A DNA stretch of 64,000 nucleotides from Kingdonia uniflora (taxonomy: Eukaryota; Streptophyta; Magnoliopsida; Ranunculales; Circaeasteraceae), in contig JACGCM010002037.1 in NCBI GenBank assembly GCA_014058105.1, positions 186,001 through 250,000 on the forward strand, read 5' to 3'. A program made the position numbers and the translations under genes. The notes under the pieces were generated by a model that was not told where the DNA came from, ran no database searches, and was given only the letters and a program-made list of their open reading frames with translations. Shown here piece by piece: positions 22,469 through 34,976 of this stretch (its first letter is position 1; each line of letters opens with the position of its first letter).

Positions 22469-25400
22469 CCTTTTAATTTATAATAAAACTTGTTATTGTT
22501 ATTGAAATATGTGGTTTTTTACATTAATTGTTTCTAGTTAATGAAATTTATAACAATTATTGTAATTATGACCCGATTGATATGATTGTTGTATATTGAA
22601 ACAAAATAACCTGTTATGTGACAAAAATGTGATTGTTTATAATTTGCACATATAAAATGACTAATAGCCATGTCTAAAATGCAATATTGATGACTGATGT
22701 TTGTGACTGTTATTTGTAATGTATTTTTTATAACGACGTATAAAAACATTTATAAATTTGTTGCTAGATATTTTCCAAAAACTGGCGACATACGATAGAT
22801 TACACGAATTTTATAGTGTAAAGAGGATTGAAATACTGTCGGTTGTTGCGACTAAAAGTGTGTTATTCTATTGCACCAAAAAAAACAACATGTTAAAAGG
22901 GTCATAATTTAGTAAACCAGACGAGATTACTTCGACCCCCCTCAACCGTTAATTTACAAACGCTTTTCAAGGTCGATAAATAAACTACTGGAAAAGACCT
23001 AACGACATTTTTTTTGACTAAATGAATGCTCGCTTTAGCAAAACTAATCAACTACCGGCCCCGTCGTTTTTTTACTCAGTTTGGCCTACGTGAAGATACC
23101 TTTGATTTTGCATCAATCATAACCTTATCTATACAAAACCTGATTCACATAAATTTTTAATAGTATATCTGCATATACCTACAAAACGAGTCCCCATAGT
23201 TCACATTTTATTTTGTCTAAATAATTGATATGCAATTGAAATAAACAATGGAAGGCTATGAATCACTAGAACTAACTAGATAATTAGTTTTCTACCACTC
23301 TGTCCTATACATGAAATAGTTACTTATATCTTAAGATATTTAAGCCTTCGGTAATATTTAACCTCTTAAGTACGTCGAGACTAAAAATGGCTTTGCCATC
23401 ACAGAATTCCTCAGATAAACTCGTTGTATGAAACTTTAGCAAAAGGATAAAAAATGATTGTGATTGAGAATTAACGGCAAACAACAAAGTAACACTTTGA
23501 TCTTCACTCTGTAGTATGATTCCCATTTCATAAAGATCAAGGAAAAGCTTGTGATGCACCCTTGACTCACTTTTTTATACCACAACCTTAAAGCCTCAAA
23601 ACATATACCTACATAAGGAATCCATTTGCAAGCATATTAATCAGAATTTGTATCAAGATAGATTTCAAAGAGCAAACATTATATTTGAATATAGGAATAG
23701 TCAACAAATATAAAGAGCAGATTGTCAATACTTAGTATAGTTTAGCAATATGCATCAATGAAAAAGAAATGGTTTAAAATTTGGGGTACTTGGCGAAAAT
23801 TCAGTTTGTAAAAGGCTTCCTTCGAGATAACTATCATAAGTAATTAAAAGCCACTTAGCCTGATCTTTCCACGGATGTACTACTGCCTATGAATTTTAAA
23901 GTCCTACATAAGTGAAAATGTTTAGGAGGAACTTCTAAGGGAAAAAAAAGGTTGTGATAGCAGTACTCAATAAATAACAGGAAAAGTCGTTAAGGGAAAA
24001 AAAAAATAAAGTAGTGATTACAGCTGGTATATTACATGAATCTTCAGGATCACATCATCAAAAATTAACCATATAATCATTTCGGTAAATAAAGTCGTCA
24101 TGGATCAAATGCACATTGATGAAATTGTACTATCTTGCCAAAGAGGAGAAGCAACCAAAGGCCAGGCATACATAAGAATGACTGCTATTAGACAACCTAT
24201 CACAATAACAAGCATTAAGGATCCTATTGGGTTTGTTGCAGTAATCATCTATACAATAACTAATTTTCATGATGAGGCCACAAAAACCGGTCGTAACTGC
24301 TCCTTTGTGAACGGTTTTAGACCATCGCGATTCCGTACACTTAGATATTTCGAGAAAAAATCCCATCGCAAAAGACATAAATTTTTGACGGTTCTCGTCT
24401 CGATCGATTTTGCATCAGTTAAGAACATTCGCAAACTTGCTTAAAAGTGTAGTATCCCAAAATAGCTATTACGACGGCTTTGGGTGGTTTGAAAATAGTT
24501 TGTTGTTTAATTATTTTGCGACTATCACTCCAGAAAGTCTTATTTATGAAACAACTACAAATCAATTCGCGTATCACTGCCCTAGTTTTGCGGACAATTG
24601 ATTTATAACTGAATCACATAAAAAGAAACCCATAGAAAGAAAAAAGGTAAATCCATTTTATTATAAAAATGATGAAGTACATACAACTATGTTCATCAAA
24701 ATTTATAATGGTTTCCCTAAAATAGAACTTAAAAACTCTTTAGCAACAACTACTCTTCACCCTTGCCCCTTTCGCTTGCTTCCGATCTCTACTATATACT
24801 GTCTTGTATTAACGCCAGTGAACTGCGCACCAATATGGTTCAACTTGAAGAAATGCGTGTTGAAATTTTCATAAATAATAGTTTAAACTTGAACAACATT
24901 CCCCCCCAAAACCTATCTAGCTTCCCATGACTTTTCAGCACCTAAAATACCGCCACTAGTACAAGGTAAGACTAAGTGTACTCCATACCAATGGATAAGA
25001 AATACGAAAGGTAAAATGAAGGTGAGTCTAAATCCTTAGGAGCCATCTCATAAGGATGCCTTGTGAAAGATAAGCATTGACATGTAAGTAATCAAATTAG
25101 AACCCTTCTAGACCCGTTTAGCCAAGTATATCATAGAAGAAAACAAAATTAACAAAAAAATATTCAATAGAGAAAATAAAAATACAAAACAGAGGCCCAG
25201 GAGAGTCCAAACCTTAAGTGAAAAGTAGGATGGACATGGTTATAAGCACGTATATCCTCTAGCAATTCCCCCCAGTATGGTGTTCACACTAAATCTAAAA
25301 ACAGAGGAATCTAAAAAATCACAAAAACGTATTTACCACTTATTAGTAATTTTATTCCCTTCTTAAAGATATGTTCACGTTCAGTTCATAGAAAGAATAA

Positions 25401-26415
25401 GTAATGCAAGAGTTCATCCATGGAGCTAATCTCTAGCTTGACTTTGATACAGTTTCTGAACGTAAATACATTTATGTGAGGTTTATGGCCATTGTTTACA
25501 TAGAAGGGAAGCAATTTCAGTACAACGACAAACCAACTCTTCTTGCTGTGGTTCCTAACGAGTTGGTTCAAAAAGTTTTACTCAACCAAACTCTAAAGAA
25601 GCACTGGTGTATGCATATATGTGGATCATAAGATCACCTGAGGATATATAAGAAAATAGACGCACCCTTGCAGGAATAAGGGTGACATGTGGGCAGTGGC
25701 TAGCAGATGCAGGTTTGTCCTTGTACTAGCTGTGGAGTAGGCAAGCCTATGTAATCTTGACCATGAAATTTGAGGCTATTGAAAATGGAGTCTGAACCTT
25801 GCTTTCAATCATGAGGGAAACAGATTATAAGGATTTGTGATTATCGTCCCTGTAACCTTATTTAAATTAGAAATTGACCCTCCTTGGGGGTCAAATTTAA
25901 ATATGAATAGGAGTCTATACTAAGATGCATAAGATGGAGTACTTTGACATTGACATGATGTTAGGGAACTAATCGAAGGACTGATGGTTTAGGATCTCCC
26001 ACTCCTACAGAGGTCATGGAAATTAAGCTCTTGTTCTCCTCCTAGAAAGTCTAAGAAAATTGATTAGGAGGATATTAGGTAGAGTGTATTTCATGTAGAA
26101 CAAGTAGAAAGAAATGACAACCAAATACTCAATTATCGATAAAAGTTGTGTGACACTTCAGCTAACCAGAAAATGAAGCTCTCATGTTATTTATGTAAGA
26201 ACACTGCATTTAGTCTGCGTATCTTCGTAGGCCTGAGGTTTATAGGTTATAGTATAGCAAGGCTATCAAGATATTATGAGGTATATACATACTTAGCATC
26301 ATACAAATAAATCTAAAAGGTATAGATATGTCCCAGATATTGATTAACGCAAAATTATGGACCGCCACTCTTATAAATTTTATGTGTTTATAAGAGTACA
26401 TATAGTAGTTTTTAC
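22469..26415. other. Long CACTA region without a recognised gene
   Basis: AT-rich DNA downstream of TNP1. CGAC/GTCG words near 22735-23060 and 24285-24560 recall subterminal repeats but no terminus occurs there. ORFs at 23320-23559 (minus, 79 codons) and 24100-24444 (plus, 114 codons) lack recognisable motifs; either may be a captured fragment. A short perfect-arm hairpin sits at 25860-25903 (TTGACCC...GGGTCAA flanked by ATTTAAAT). Confidence 0.4.
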
Positions 26416-27755
26416 CTCGGGAGAAAGGTTGCCAACATAAACAGTGGTATATGAGGGGTATTCTTTGGATATCATGCTTAATCATCTCTTGACCGTCCTT
26501 GCCAAACACAAAAATTAAAAGTATGAAGTTTTTGTTAGAGTATTAGCATAATCAAATAGAAATTATTACAATCACAACTAACATTAGTGTAATTGCGAGT
26601 ACAAATTGCTAAAAACCTATCAATGCAACACCATGTTTCCGGTTTCTTTTCATTTTACTGCCAATATAAATATGATTGGTCTAATGAACGATCCCAAAAA
26701 AAATAAAAATTGTGCCTGCTAACCATTGTCTTGAATCAACCTTTTTCTCCTGGAAAAACTGTCAACAATGTATTAAAGCTAGTGTAAATATACCTAGACT
26801 CACTGTTCTCGCGATAATGATAGATAGTCTTTCCCTGGTGTTGGTGCAACATGGGATTGGGGCATAACATGGTCTGTGTAAAGAATTGACGGTGTCTGGC
26901 CTATTATTGGCTTCTAGATCTTGAAATAATAGGATTAAGATTATGATGGTCTTAGTAGTGGGTTAGAAGTAGAAGAGAAAGCAGGACACAAAATTAAAAG
27001 TGCGAGAAAGACCATTAATTTGTACTATAGAGTCAAATTTCTTCCACTTTTCAGGGCTCACCAGTACAGCATACGCATGGGCAATTTAAAATGAATACCT
27101 ATGTTCCTGCCTATCATCTCCACTTTATCATGCTTTCCTGGTATTCTGTTGTTACCGTTACTTTTGTCGCCCTTTCACCTTATTTTTCTATTTCCAGACA
27201 CGTTCTACAAAAAATTAAGGACCTCACAACAATCAAAAGGCATTGTAAAACCAAAGACAGACTGTACTATGAACATAAAAAGGACTATACATAGCAGCCG
27301 GTCATTACTAAGGATGCTTTAGGACAGTAAGAATTGGGTAATAAACACAAGTAATATGTACCAACTTAAGTCTATACCTGTCACATCATTAATACCTTGG
27401 ACATCCTGTAAGCAAGGCAAAGAAACGGCAAATCGTGATATGGCACACATCAATTAGACAGGAACCTCTAGATAGCGCAAAACCGTAGAAAGGGTATGCA
27501 ATACTGTTGATCCTAAAAAGAAACAAAACCAAACCCTCATGAACGACGACCAGTCTTCTGATAAACCACAAACCACTTGCATTCTCGCTATATATCTACA
27601 ACGACAATGGTCGCTATTGTCCAATCCTTTATGAAAATTACTAATAGGCTTTATTCAATCAAGAATACTCAGTACAAAAAGCAAGTTAAACGGACTTACG
27701 TAGCAACTAGAATAAGCAGAGAAGCATGCAAATAAGGTACCATCTTCATCGATTG
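26416..27755 (-). pseudogene. UBP1: Captured fragment of a UBP1-like triple-RRM protein, antisense
   Basis: On the minus strand, a piece ending at a donor (27755 to 27700) reads DGTLFACFSAYSSCY, the second RRM of plant oligouridylate-binding protein 1 (VTDATLFACFS...). The next piece (27587 to about 27500) reads VVYQKTGRRS-stop-GFGFVSF, the RNP1 motif of the same RRM with a stop, followed by another stop at the Arg of VSFRN. The last recognised piece (about 26510 to 26416) contains DGQE in one frame and then, after a shift, YTTVYVGNLSPE, the start of the third RRM, ending at GTAAAA. UBP1 proteins are nuclear and stress-granule RNA-binding proteins. Stops and shifts make this a pseudogene. The first RRM and the end of the third were not found. 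Confidence 0.75.
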
Positions 27756-29309
27756 TTAATTTCTACGAACCTGGACGTTTTGGGTTTAAAGTATAATTAA
27801 AAAATTGGAGAGAAGCGAGCGAAAATTACAAAATAAGTATAAAAAGAAAGTGGGCAGTTACCTTGGGTACCACAAAAATTGACGTTATTCTCTTCAATAA
27901 GTCTTCAAGCTAAAATAGAAATTTCTTCTACCCTCTTAATAACCAGTATCAGATTCCTGTAATAGCCAACCCCTCTTTCATTATGGGCATCCTGAAAAGT
28001 GGCTTGATCTCCTTCTGGCATGAAGAAGTTTAGAACGCTTGTACAAGCTTTGCCCAAATAACTTACTTGAGTGAATGTATACGAACTCCAGGCTCACTGG
28101 TTCGTTGAAAAAACCTATTGTCTAGCCCTTGGTAGACCTCAATAAAATGAATGGGCTTTTCCCTCATATTTATATGGGTACAGGCACCGTTCTCAAATTT
28201 GAAACCATCACAGGTCTTTGTTTACGTGAAGTACTCATTATTCCAGTTTACATTCGAAAGCCGCTGGGACTCAACTCTTAAGCTGGATGCAACCTGATAT
28301 TATTTAAGCTAAAACAAGGAACACATATCAGAATTTCTTGAACTGTATTAGAACTAAGACTTGTAGCCGCCCCTTATCATGATAGTTGTTATCTTCTTTT
28401 CTGCAGCAAGCCCATCTCACTAGTGGTTCCAAAAGGTTTTACCTCGTTGGATCTAATATTATATAATGACGGTCCCATAGGTTCTTATATCCAAGTTCCA
28501 GTAGAGTAATCTAAAATAAGAATACCCCTCTATATAATCTAAGGTTAGAACACCAATTATCGCACTTAAACCTTCCTAACGCTCGAAGCACATTCCAGTT
28601 GACTTTGCATGTACCTAATTAAGTATGCTACCAATTTAATGCAGTTCGTTGGAATCCTATGCCTATTTGGAAGATTTACTTGCAATATTCCACCTAGGCA
28701 GCCAAGGTTGTTCAACTGGACCTAATCTTGAGTTTTGATGAGCTTTGGCCATGGGCATTTGATAGTCCTCAATTTGATATAGAAATCTCACATCGCCTAC
28801 AAGAACAAGAGCAAAATTTAGGGAAAGCTCATTCGGAAATTACATATCCTGTTTGACAAGGTAATACTGGCTTGACAAGGTAATACTGGAGGGACTAATT
28901 TCTGGGGAGTACCCTCTGACGTCTAAAAGCAAAAGTGGGCCCATCCGTAATGTGGAGATCGAATTAGAAGAGTAGAATAATTACCTATATATAGGCCTTT
29001 CATGTAAAAGTTAGATTACCCTTTCATGAAATATTTATCTCCCGTTTTATCTTCTACGCTATCATCATTGCTTTTTTTTTTAGAAGGCAAGTGGTGAGAC
29101 TAGCCTTCATGAAATAAAAGAAAAAATGAGATCTGTATACGGTGGGGATAACTTCTTAGTTATAAGAAGAGCCTAAACACCAAAGGAACAACATAGTCAC
29201 AAGAAAGAAGGCAAACAACAACCTATACAAATTATACAGGTAGCAGACACAAACCAATCAGTGAACCCTTCACACTCGAGATTCACGAAATTGGAACCAA
29301 GAAAGAGAA
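27756..29309. other. Region without a recognised gene
   Basis: Upstream of the UBP1 fragment on its strand, so intron or earlier exons of that gene may hide here. One open plus-strand stretch near 28720-28855 (LSFDELWPWAFDSPQFDIEI) looks coding-like but is unidentified. At 28854-28889 CTTGACAAGGTAATACTGG is present as a tandem pair. Confidence 0.35.
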
Positions 29310-29774
29310 TTAGGGTATCCTGAAGTAAACTTTATCACTTGCATTTTCAGAGAGGATCCTCTTCAGATCATTTGTAAATGCATCTAAAGATTTACAAAGC
29401 CTAATAGAGGAGAGCATGTTGGCACAATTAGCAACTGCCCTGTTAACTTCTTTGAATGTCAGCTCCACTCTCATAGTAGTAAACTTTTTAAATAATTCTC
29501 TAATCTTGAAGCAAAGTCTTCTATCCTTCCAGCTAGGTTTTGTTTGGTTGTTCAGAATATTAACAATTTCTAGATTTTCTGTATTAATAACCAAGCATTC
29601 AATATGATAATGGATGGCTCTGGTTAGCCCATGTAGCACTGCTTGCAGCCTATGAGTGATGCCATTTTCCCCATGCATACATCCAGCAATTGCTTCTAAA
29701 GGTTCTCCATTCCACTTCCTAATCACAATACCAAATCTTCCTTTATATGTAAGTAAGGCATCAGTGTTCAGCAC
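29310..29774 (-). pseudogene. RNase H-like domain fragment (plant RVT_3 type)
   Basis: A 154-codon frame follows the layout of the RNase H domain found at the end of plant LINEs and in plant 'putative ribonuclease H' proteins: LNTDALLTYKGRFGIVIRKW, then LQAVLHGLTRA, CLVINTENLEIVNILN and NRAVANCANMLS. The first catalytic Asp (NTD) is kept, but the usual A-E-x-x-A is L-Q-A-V and the usual E-S-D-S is I-N-T-E, so catalysis is unlikely. The DNA upstream on this strand continues with family-like words (GTWMSSESTEYR) broken by stops. It is either a LINE remnant or a captured host gene piece inside the CACTA element. Confidence 0.65.
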
Positions 29775-31660
29775 AAAGAAAGAATCAGCCAGTTTTGTCC
29801 AACTACAGGCTATCGGTATTCTGTTGATTCACTGGACATCCAGGTCCCATACTACTACAATATCTCTATTGGCTTGGTTAGATTCTATTATATGCTTTAA
29901 GGCTAGTATCTTCATTCTAACAGTGCCTTTGATATTACTTGTTAACTGTTGAGCAGTCATACTACTGTTGTTATAAATTCTATCATTCCGTTTTTACCAT
30001 TCCAAGTACATAAATGCATTTAAGGTGAGCTTCTTTGCATGCAAACTGAAAGTGCTGCCTCTGAAATTGGAAGTACACTAGTTTATTATATCCATGAGAT
30101 TGGAGGATACCTTGCCATCATCATTGCTTGTAAGATGTAACTCACGAGGAACAACAGACTGTTCAGGGACATGCCTAGAACAAGTTATAGCCAAAATGTA
30201 TGAATTTAGACTCCTATGCCCTCGTAAATGTGGTTTGTATAGTAACCCAAAGGAAAAAAATAGTAATCATAATACTTCTTTCCCCTCGCCGTCACCGCCG
30301 CCCGAAAATACTATTTTTACACCCCCTAAGAAAATCCTGGCTCTGCCCCTCACTCCCTTGTATTTTCTATTTATTATATTTATAGCACGACCGTCTGAGG
30401 TGGCTTGATGATGTGATCCATCTACAAGTAACTGATTTAGGCTTCCCTGAATTTGTATTCAAGTTCCATGCTCAAACTGTTTTAATGTTACTGAGTTCAG
30501 GTTTCATTTATTAGTTTCTGCATTGAAGCTTGTATATAACCTCTGTCTTAATTCTTTCCTGTATCAATTCTTTAGGGGATTGAACATTATTTGATTATGT
30601 TTTAGATTTCATTATGTTTTTAGTGACACAACTCTTAGTTGTCAAACTTATGAAGCAAGGTTTTATTACTTCATTTAATCCCTATTCGGTTTGGAGATTT
30701 TAATCATGGCAGCAAGAATTATATATAAAAAAAGAGAGAGAAAAATCAAGTAAACCAAAGGATACAGACAATAATTATCATACAGTAATTACTTTAAATC
30801 AAACATACCAGCAACAAATATCAAAATCATTAAGTAATTACAAGTATAAATAAATCAAGCATACCAATTTCAAACCTGAAATCTTTTGCCGCAACTTCTA
30901 AAAGAGAAATCTATAAATCAAAAATTAAGGTTGAATAAAAACAAAAAGTTCAGAACTTTTACTATAATTTCACAAGCTTACGAATCGAAAATAGAAAATC
31001 AAAAACTTATGAATCAAAACTTAAAAATCTTTTGCTGCAATTTCAGATTATAGAATTGGAAATTGGTTCAGAGTCTTACTCAAATTTCTTACTGGGTTGG
31101 CAGCTCCTCAAGTTTAAAAACCTGATGAAGGAGAAGGGTGACAAATTAGGGAGAGGGTTTTGTTCCTTTTAGAAGTTGATAGGAAAAAAATCAGAGAAAA
31201 TCATTATTTTCAAAAATTAGAGCGAAATTAAAAGATTTTTGAGGGAAATTATGTGATATTAGATGGGGAAATGGGCGGGATAAAGAGAAGCCCAAAATCT
31301 TAGTTTTAGAGAGAAAGAGAAAATGGGCTGGTGAAAACAAAGAGGCTGAGCTCTCTCAGTCTATGTATAAAAAATAACCCTATTTTGAGACTTTTTTGCC
31401 ATCCTAAATATGTGACTTAAAAAGTCTATCGTAATTTCCGTCTAAAATCTCTTAAATTCGCATAGTGCATGGTACTATCTATAACCTCCAAAAACAATAT
31501 CCAATTGGAAAAATAGGTTTTTATCCTATAGTGGATGAGCAGAGCTTTTAAACATACTTTTAATCTTCCAGTGATCCTACATATCACAATAAACTTCAAG
31601 AGAATGTGGTATTAGAACTGCTTTAATACTATAGTGATCCTAGATATCAATATAACTTAC
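29775..31660. other. Region with a leader-like minus-strand segment
   Basis: GC-rich DNA at 30284-30362 (ACACCCCCTAAGAAAATCC, CTGGCTCTGCCCCTCACTCC) resembles a word common in plant interspersed repeats. Reading minus from 31390 to 31050, a TATA-like ATTTTTTATACATAG is followed by CT-rich DNA and an exon-end-like CATCAGG, as expected of a captured promoter and 5' leader. No coding start was recognised. Confidence 0.35.
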
Positions 31661-31750
31661 ATCAGTAGAAGATGCACGTATCTCCCTGTAAGCTTTGACT
31701 TCATCAGGAAATGTTTGCTCAAATCCCTCTAGAAGATGTCGACGCAGACC
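31661..31750 (-). pseudogene. Unidentified 30-codon captured exon
   Basis: On the minus strand an acceptor (ATGTAG) and a donor (GTAAGT) bound exactly 30 open codons, phase 0 at both sides: GLRRHLLEGFEQTFPDEVKA then YREIRASSTD. The charged, uninterrupted peptide and consensus splice sites make a real plant exon likely. I do not recognise the gene. Confidence 0.5.
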
Positions 31751-32886
31751 CTACATATAAAAAATAAGTCATTAAATTCATACAACATTGAAAGAATCTG
31801 ATTGAAATACATCACCATCATATCATAAATAGGAACTAGAATGTTAATTGTCTATAACCACTTCTTAAGCATCAAGTTGAATATACTATTACATATACAA
31901 GATCGCAAGAATATCTTATTTGATATACTGCAAGCGGATAAAGTCAAGGTTGTAATAAAGAAAATTAAAATATCGCAAGATGCTGAAGAATTTACAAAGT
32001 TTTGGCTCTAAAAGATGCAACATGACAAAACTTAATTTTTAAGAGAGTCCAAACCTAAATTATCAAAATAGGATGTGATTAGACAAGCTCTATCTGTTTA
32101 TTATGCACAACTTTTGGTTTGATACACAAAAAATCTATTAGAATTAAAATTTTCTCCCTTTACAAATCACATTAAGGAATAACTACACTATATTATTGTT
32201 GCAATGTTTATTGCATAAGTATTAGTTCCAATTAAACTAACAAATGACTGCACTATGTTTTATTCTCTATAAAATATAAATCATAAAAAACATAACAGTT
32301 AACATGATTTGCCATCATATCCCCAAACGACAAGTAGATGAAGGCAACACAAGAGGAAAAACCAAGTATTTGATATAACAACCTATTTTTTGCCCACATT
32401 TCTCTCACCAAAATCAAAGATAACCCACAAAGGGTCTTAATGTTGTACCCTCCCCAATGCTTTAAATCACGGAACTCCTAAAATCATGGATACCTAAATC
32501 ATATTTTGACCAAATCTAGACTACCCATGTCTCTAAAATGACTTATAAGAACACCCAAATGGCTCTCATCTATTTGGATTCCCAAGGATCGTAACCCTTT
32601 GACAAATATAGCCAAAGAAAAAATAGAGAGAAAGAGAGAGGTTTGGTTAATGTTTATGGAATAAAAAAACTTGTGGATGCCAATTAAATTATCTTTACCT
32701 TATGAAACTACTATAACTCTTAATACTATGAAACAAAGACAGTAACATTTGGGGATAAAAAAAAATTAAACCTTGGCACTGAAAACATCATCAACAAAAT
32801 TGTAATTGCATCACGGGTATTCTTGATTTGTAACCAACAATGACCCAACATTTCCCCAAAATCTGGTTCAAACCACCTTCAGCCTC
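31751..32886. other. AT-rich region up to the LTR element, no gene seen
   Basis: No frame with family features on either strand. It forms the left flank of the outer LTR retrotransposon insertion. Confidence 0.4.
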
Positions 32887-32891
32887 GGTTT

Positions 32892-33645
32892 TGCAATGGC
32901 CTAATTCTGGAATTCGGACTTAGCCTTCACACCAAAGGTATCTCTAATGCTCAAGAACAATGAACAGTAGTCAACAAGATAATTTAGCATGGAAAACCTT
33001 TGAATAGGTTAAAAACCATGACCTCTTTTGAGGATTTTGAAAAATAGAAGATGATCTTATTAAAGTTGTTAACTTATTACAATGAGCACTCTAAGTGTAT
33101 GGAATTTTAGGGTAAGGATTCTTCTGTATAGAATTGCATGTCTCTAATATGTTATTCTCTGGTTCTACTTATAGGTCTTACAATATGACAGTTTGATGAC
33201 CTTTAATATTCTTAATGGTGGACATTACAAAGTTTATGCAGGATACTCTTTGGCCAGATAGTGTAACGTTTGACTTTTGTTGCTATACAACGGCTTTATT
33301 GATGACTGTACACTTGCGTAAATTAAACTGCAGCTGTGGAGGTCGAAAATGATGTTTCAAACTAAGGAGAATTGATAATGTCTTCAGTAGTACTTCCTGT
33401 ATGCTGGTAAAATTAAAGATGAAGCTTGAGTCCGAGATACAAAATAATCTATTACAAGACGGCTCTCAAACAAGAGTACGAGGATTACTATGGACGCGTG
33501 GTGTTAGTTGAGAAATTTGTGTTGTTTATGCTTCCTGATATATTTACTTTGCTTCTGACTGTGCTACGTGCTCTATTGGTGAGACCAAGGGCTCATGTTG
33601 GTTGAAGATGAAGCTTGAGTTCGCGATGCGGAATAATCCACTACA
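32892..33645 (-). repeat. 3' LTR of the outer element
   Basis: Begins TGCAATGGCC on the plus strand and ends CCACTACA. It pairs with the right-hand copy along its full length, e.g. GAATAGGTTAAAAACCA and GTAGTACTTCCTGTATGCTG in both. Confidence 0.93.
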
Positions 33646-33658
33646 GCCGCCCCCTCTC
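33646..33658 (-). other. Polypurine tract of the outer element
   Basis: Read on the minus strand, GAGAGGGGGCGGC lies directly before the LTR start TGTAGTGG, the expected place for plus-strand priming. Confidence 0.7.
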
Positions 33659-33983
33659 AGCCAAAAATTCAAGAAACATTGTAGGCGAGTGGGGTTGGTT
33701 GAGAAGCGCCATTAAATGTTATAGTTAATATCTGAGACTTATTTCTAATGTCTATTCATAAGTATCTTGTTTGAGCCTTTTGGGTTTCCTAGATCCAATG
33801 GTTTTAGTCAATGCTATGTCATGGGGAATCTTGCTGGTGTTTGGAATTTGGGGAGTCGTCTTTAATGCTGACTGTAGTATAAAAAGGGTTCTGAGTTGTT
33901 CATGAAGATATACATCTTCTTAAATATCTCACTGTTGTAAAATTCCTTACTGGAAGTTAGAAAATTCTTTATTGTTGGAGATT

Positions 33984-34284
33984 ATGGTGACGACAAGGAC
34001 TCAGTCCCGAGAGTCTTGGATTCAGAGGAAGATGGAGGAACTGCCCGTCAGGTATTTTGGATACCAACCACTGCATCTGCCCACTATAATTCCGGTGTCT
34101 CCCACCTATCATCACATATCATATAAAAAAGTGATGGAGGCAAGGGATGACCATTTTCAAATGGTGTATTTTTATTATCTGTTGACATCTAAGGCAGAGA
34201 ACCGTAATGGTTTTCGGCTGTTGGCGGAGGACGCTGCTACAACAGAAGATGAAGCGCTAGGTATTTGGCTGAGGGAGTCTCATC
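33984..34284 (+). pseudogene. Short antisense ORF 'MVxTRxQ' of the outer element, split by the inner insertion
   Basis: An ATG opens MVTTRTQSRESWIQRKMEEL and stays open for 100 codons to the point where the inner element is inserted, inside ...LRES. It resumes at 48528 but meets stops after a few codons. The opening resembles two other frames, at 49437 (MVRTRAQ) in the same element and at 46340 minus (MVQTRSQ) in the inner element. Relative to gag-pol of the outer element it is antisense. Function is unknown. Confidence 0.55.
34280..34284 (+). repeat. Target-site duplication TCATC, left
   Basis: Identical to the five bases after the inner element's right LTR. Confidence 0.92.
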
Positions 34285-34904
34285 TGTAGACCTATCCTTC
34301 GATCTCACCTAAAATCGAGCTTTTCGCTAGCTCAAATTACCTCCATCTCAAGCTCACACATTTTAACCTAACTTCTCCAGTCAATATTCCAACCTACTCC
34401 ACAAACTGGTGAAGAACGTGGGTCAAACTTCAAACTGAAAAACATTATCTAGTCAAAGACGCATGTCTCTCATGAACTCGTCAGTTACTCAGTTAACCGC
34501 CACTAGCCACATTATTCAGAAAATGTGCTCTAACATGTTGAAGAGCTGCGGAGAAGGTCTATATAAAGGAGAAATTCCAGAAGAGACATGGACCAGAAAA
34601 ATTACATAAGAGATCACCAAGAAGCTACTTATTTAGATTCTCAAAAATATTCAAACTTTTTAGTTACAAGGTTCAAGCATTTCTATATCTAGAGATCACT
34701 TGTAATAAGATATCCGCCTCAAGCAATAAAGATACTTTTACAAAAATCCTCTACCTGAGGTCGTGGTTTTTTACCTATTCAGAGGTTTTCCACGCTAAAA
34801 ACCACATGTGTCATTTCTTGCTTTCCATTAGAATATTGTCGCAGGTTCATTGGTGTGATAAAAAATTTTAAGCTATTTCGAGCTTACGGAATTTGGCCAT
34901 TACA
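34285..34904 (+). repeat. 5' LTR of the inner element
   Basis: Contains a TATA box (TATATAAA at 34560-34567) about 270 bp from its start and a polyadenylation-like AATAAA at 34725-34730, which places the U3/R/U5 order in plus orientation. The right copy reads TATATAGC at the TATA position, so that copy is mutated. Confidence 0.93.
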
Positions 34905-34925
34905 TTTGGTGTCATCGGTGGGAAC
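34905..34925 (+). other. Primer-binding site of the inner element
   Basis: TGGTGTCATCGGTGGGAA starts two bases after the LTR. It resembles the outer element's site (TGGCACCGTCTGTGGG) and the TGGCGCC-type sites of related plant gypsy elements. The primer tRNA is not assigned. Confidence 0.65.
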
Positions 34926-34976
34926 AATTACATTTCCACGATATCCTAAGGTATTCTTCCACTACAATTTTCGATC

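Noticed and set aside
22735..24560. A CACTA right terminus just after TNP1
   Set aside because: GTCG/CGAC words occur but no TTGGTGTAGTG or close variant; the only matching terminus is at 63143-63153.
33984..34289. A host gene upstream of the inner LTR element
   Set aside because: The frame lies between the polypurine tract and the inner insertion of the outer element and has relatives in both retrotransposons, so it belongs to the element.
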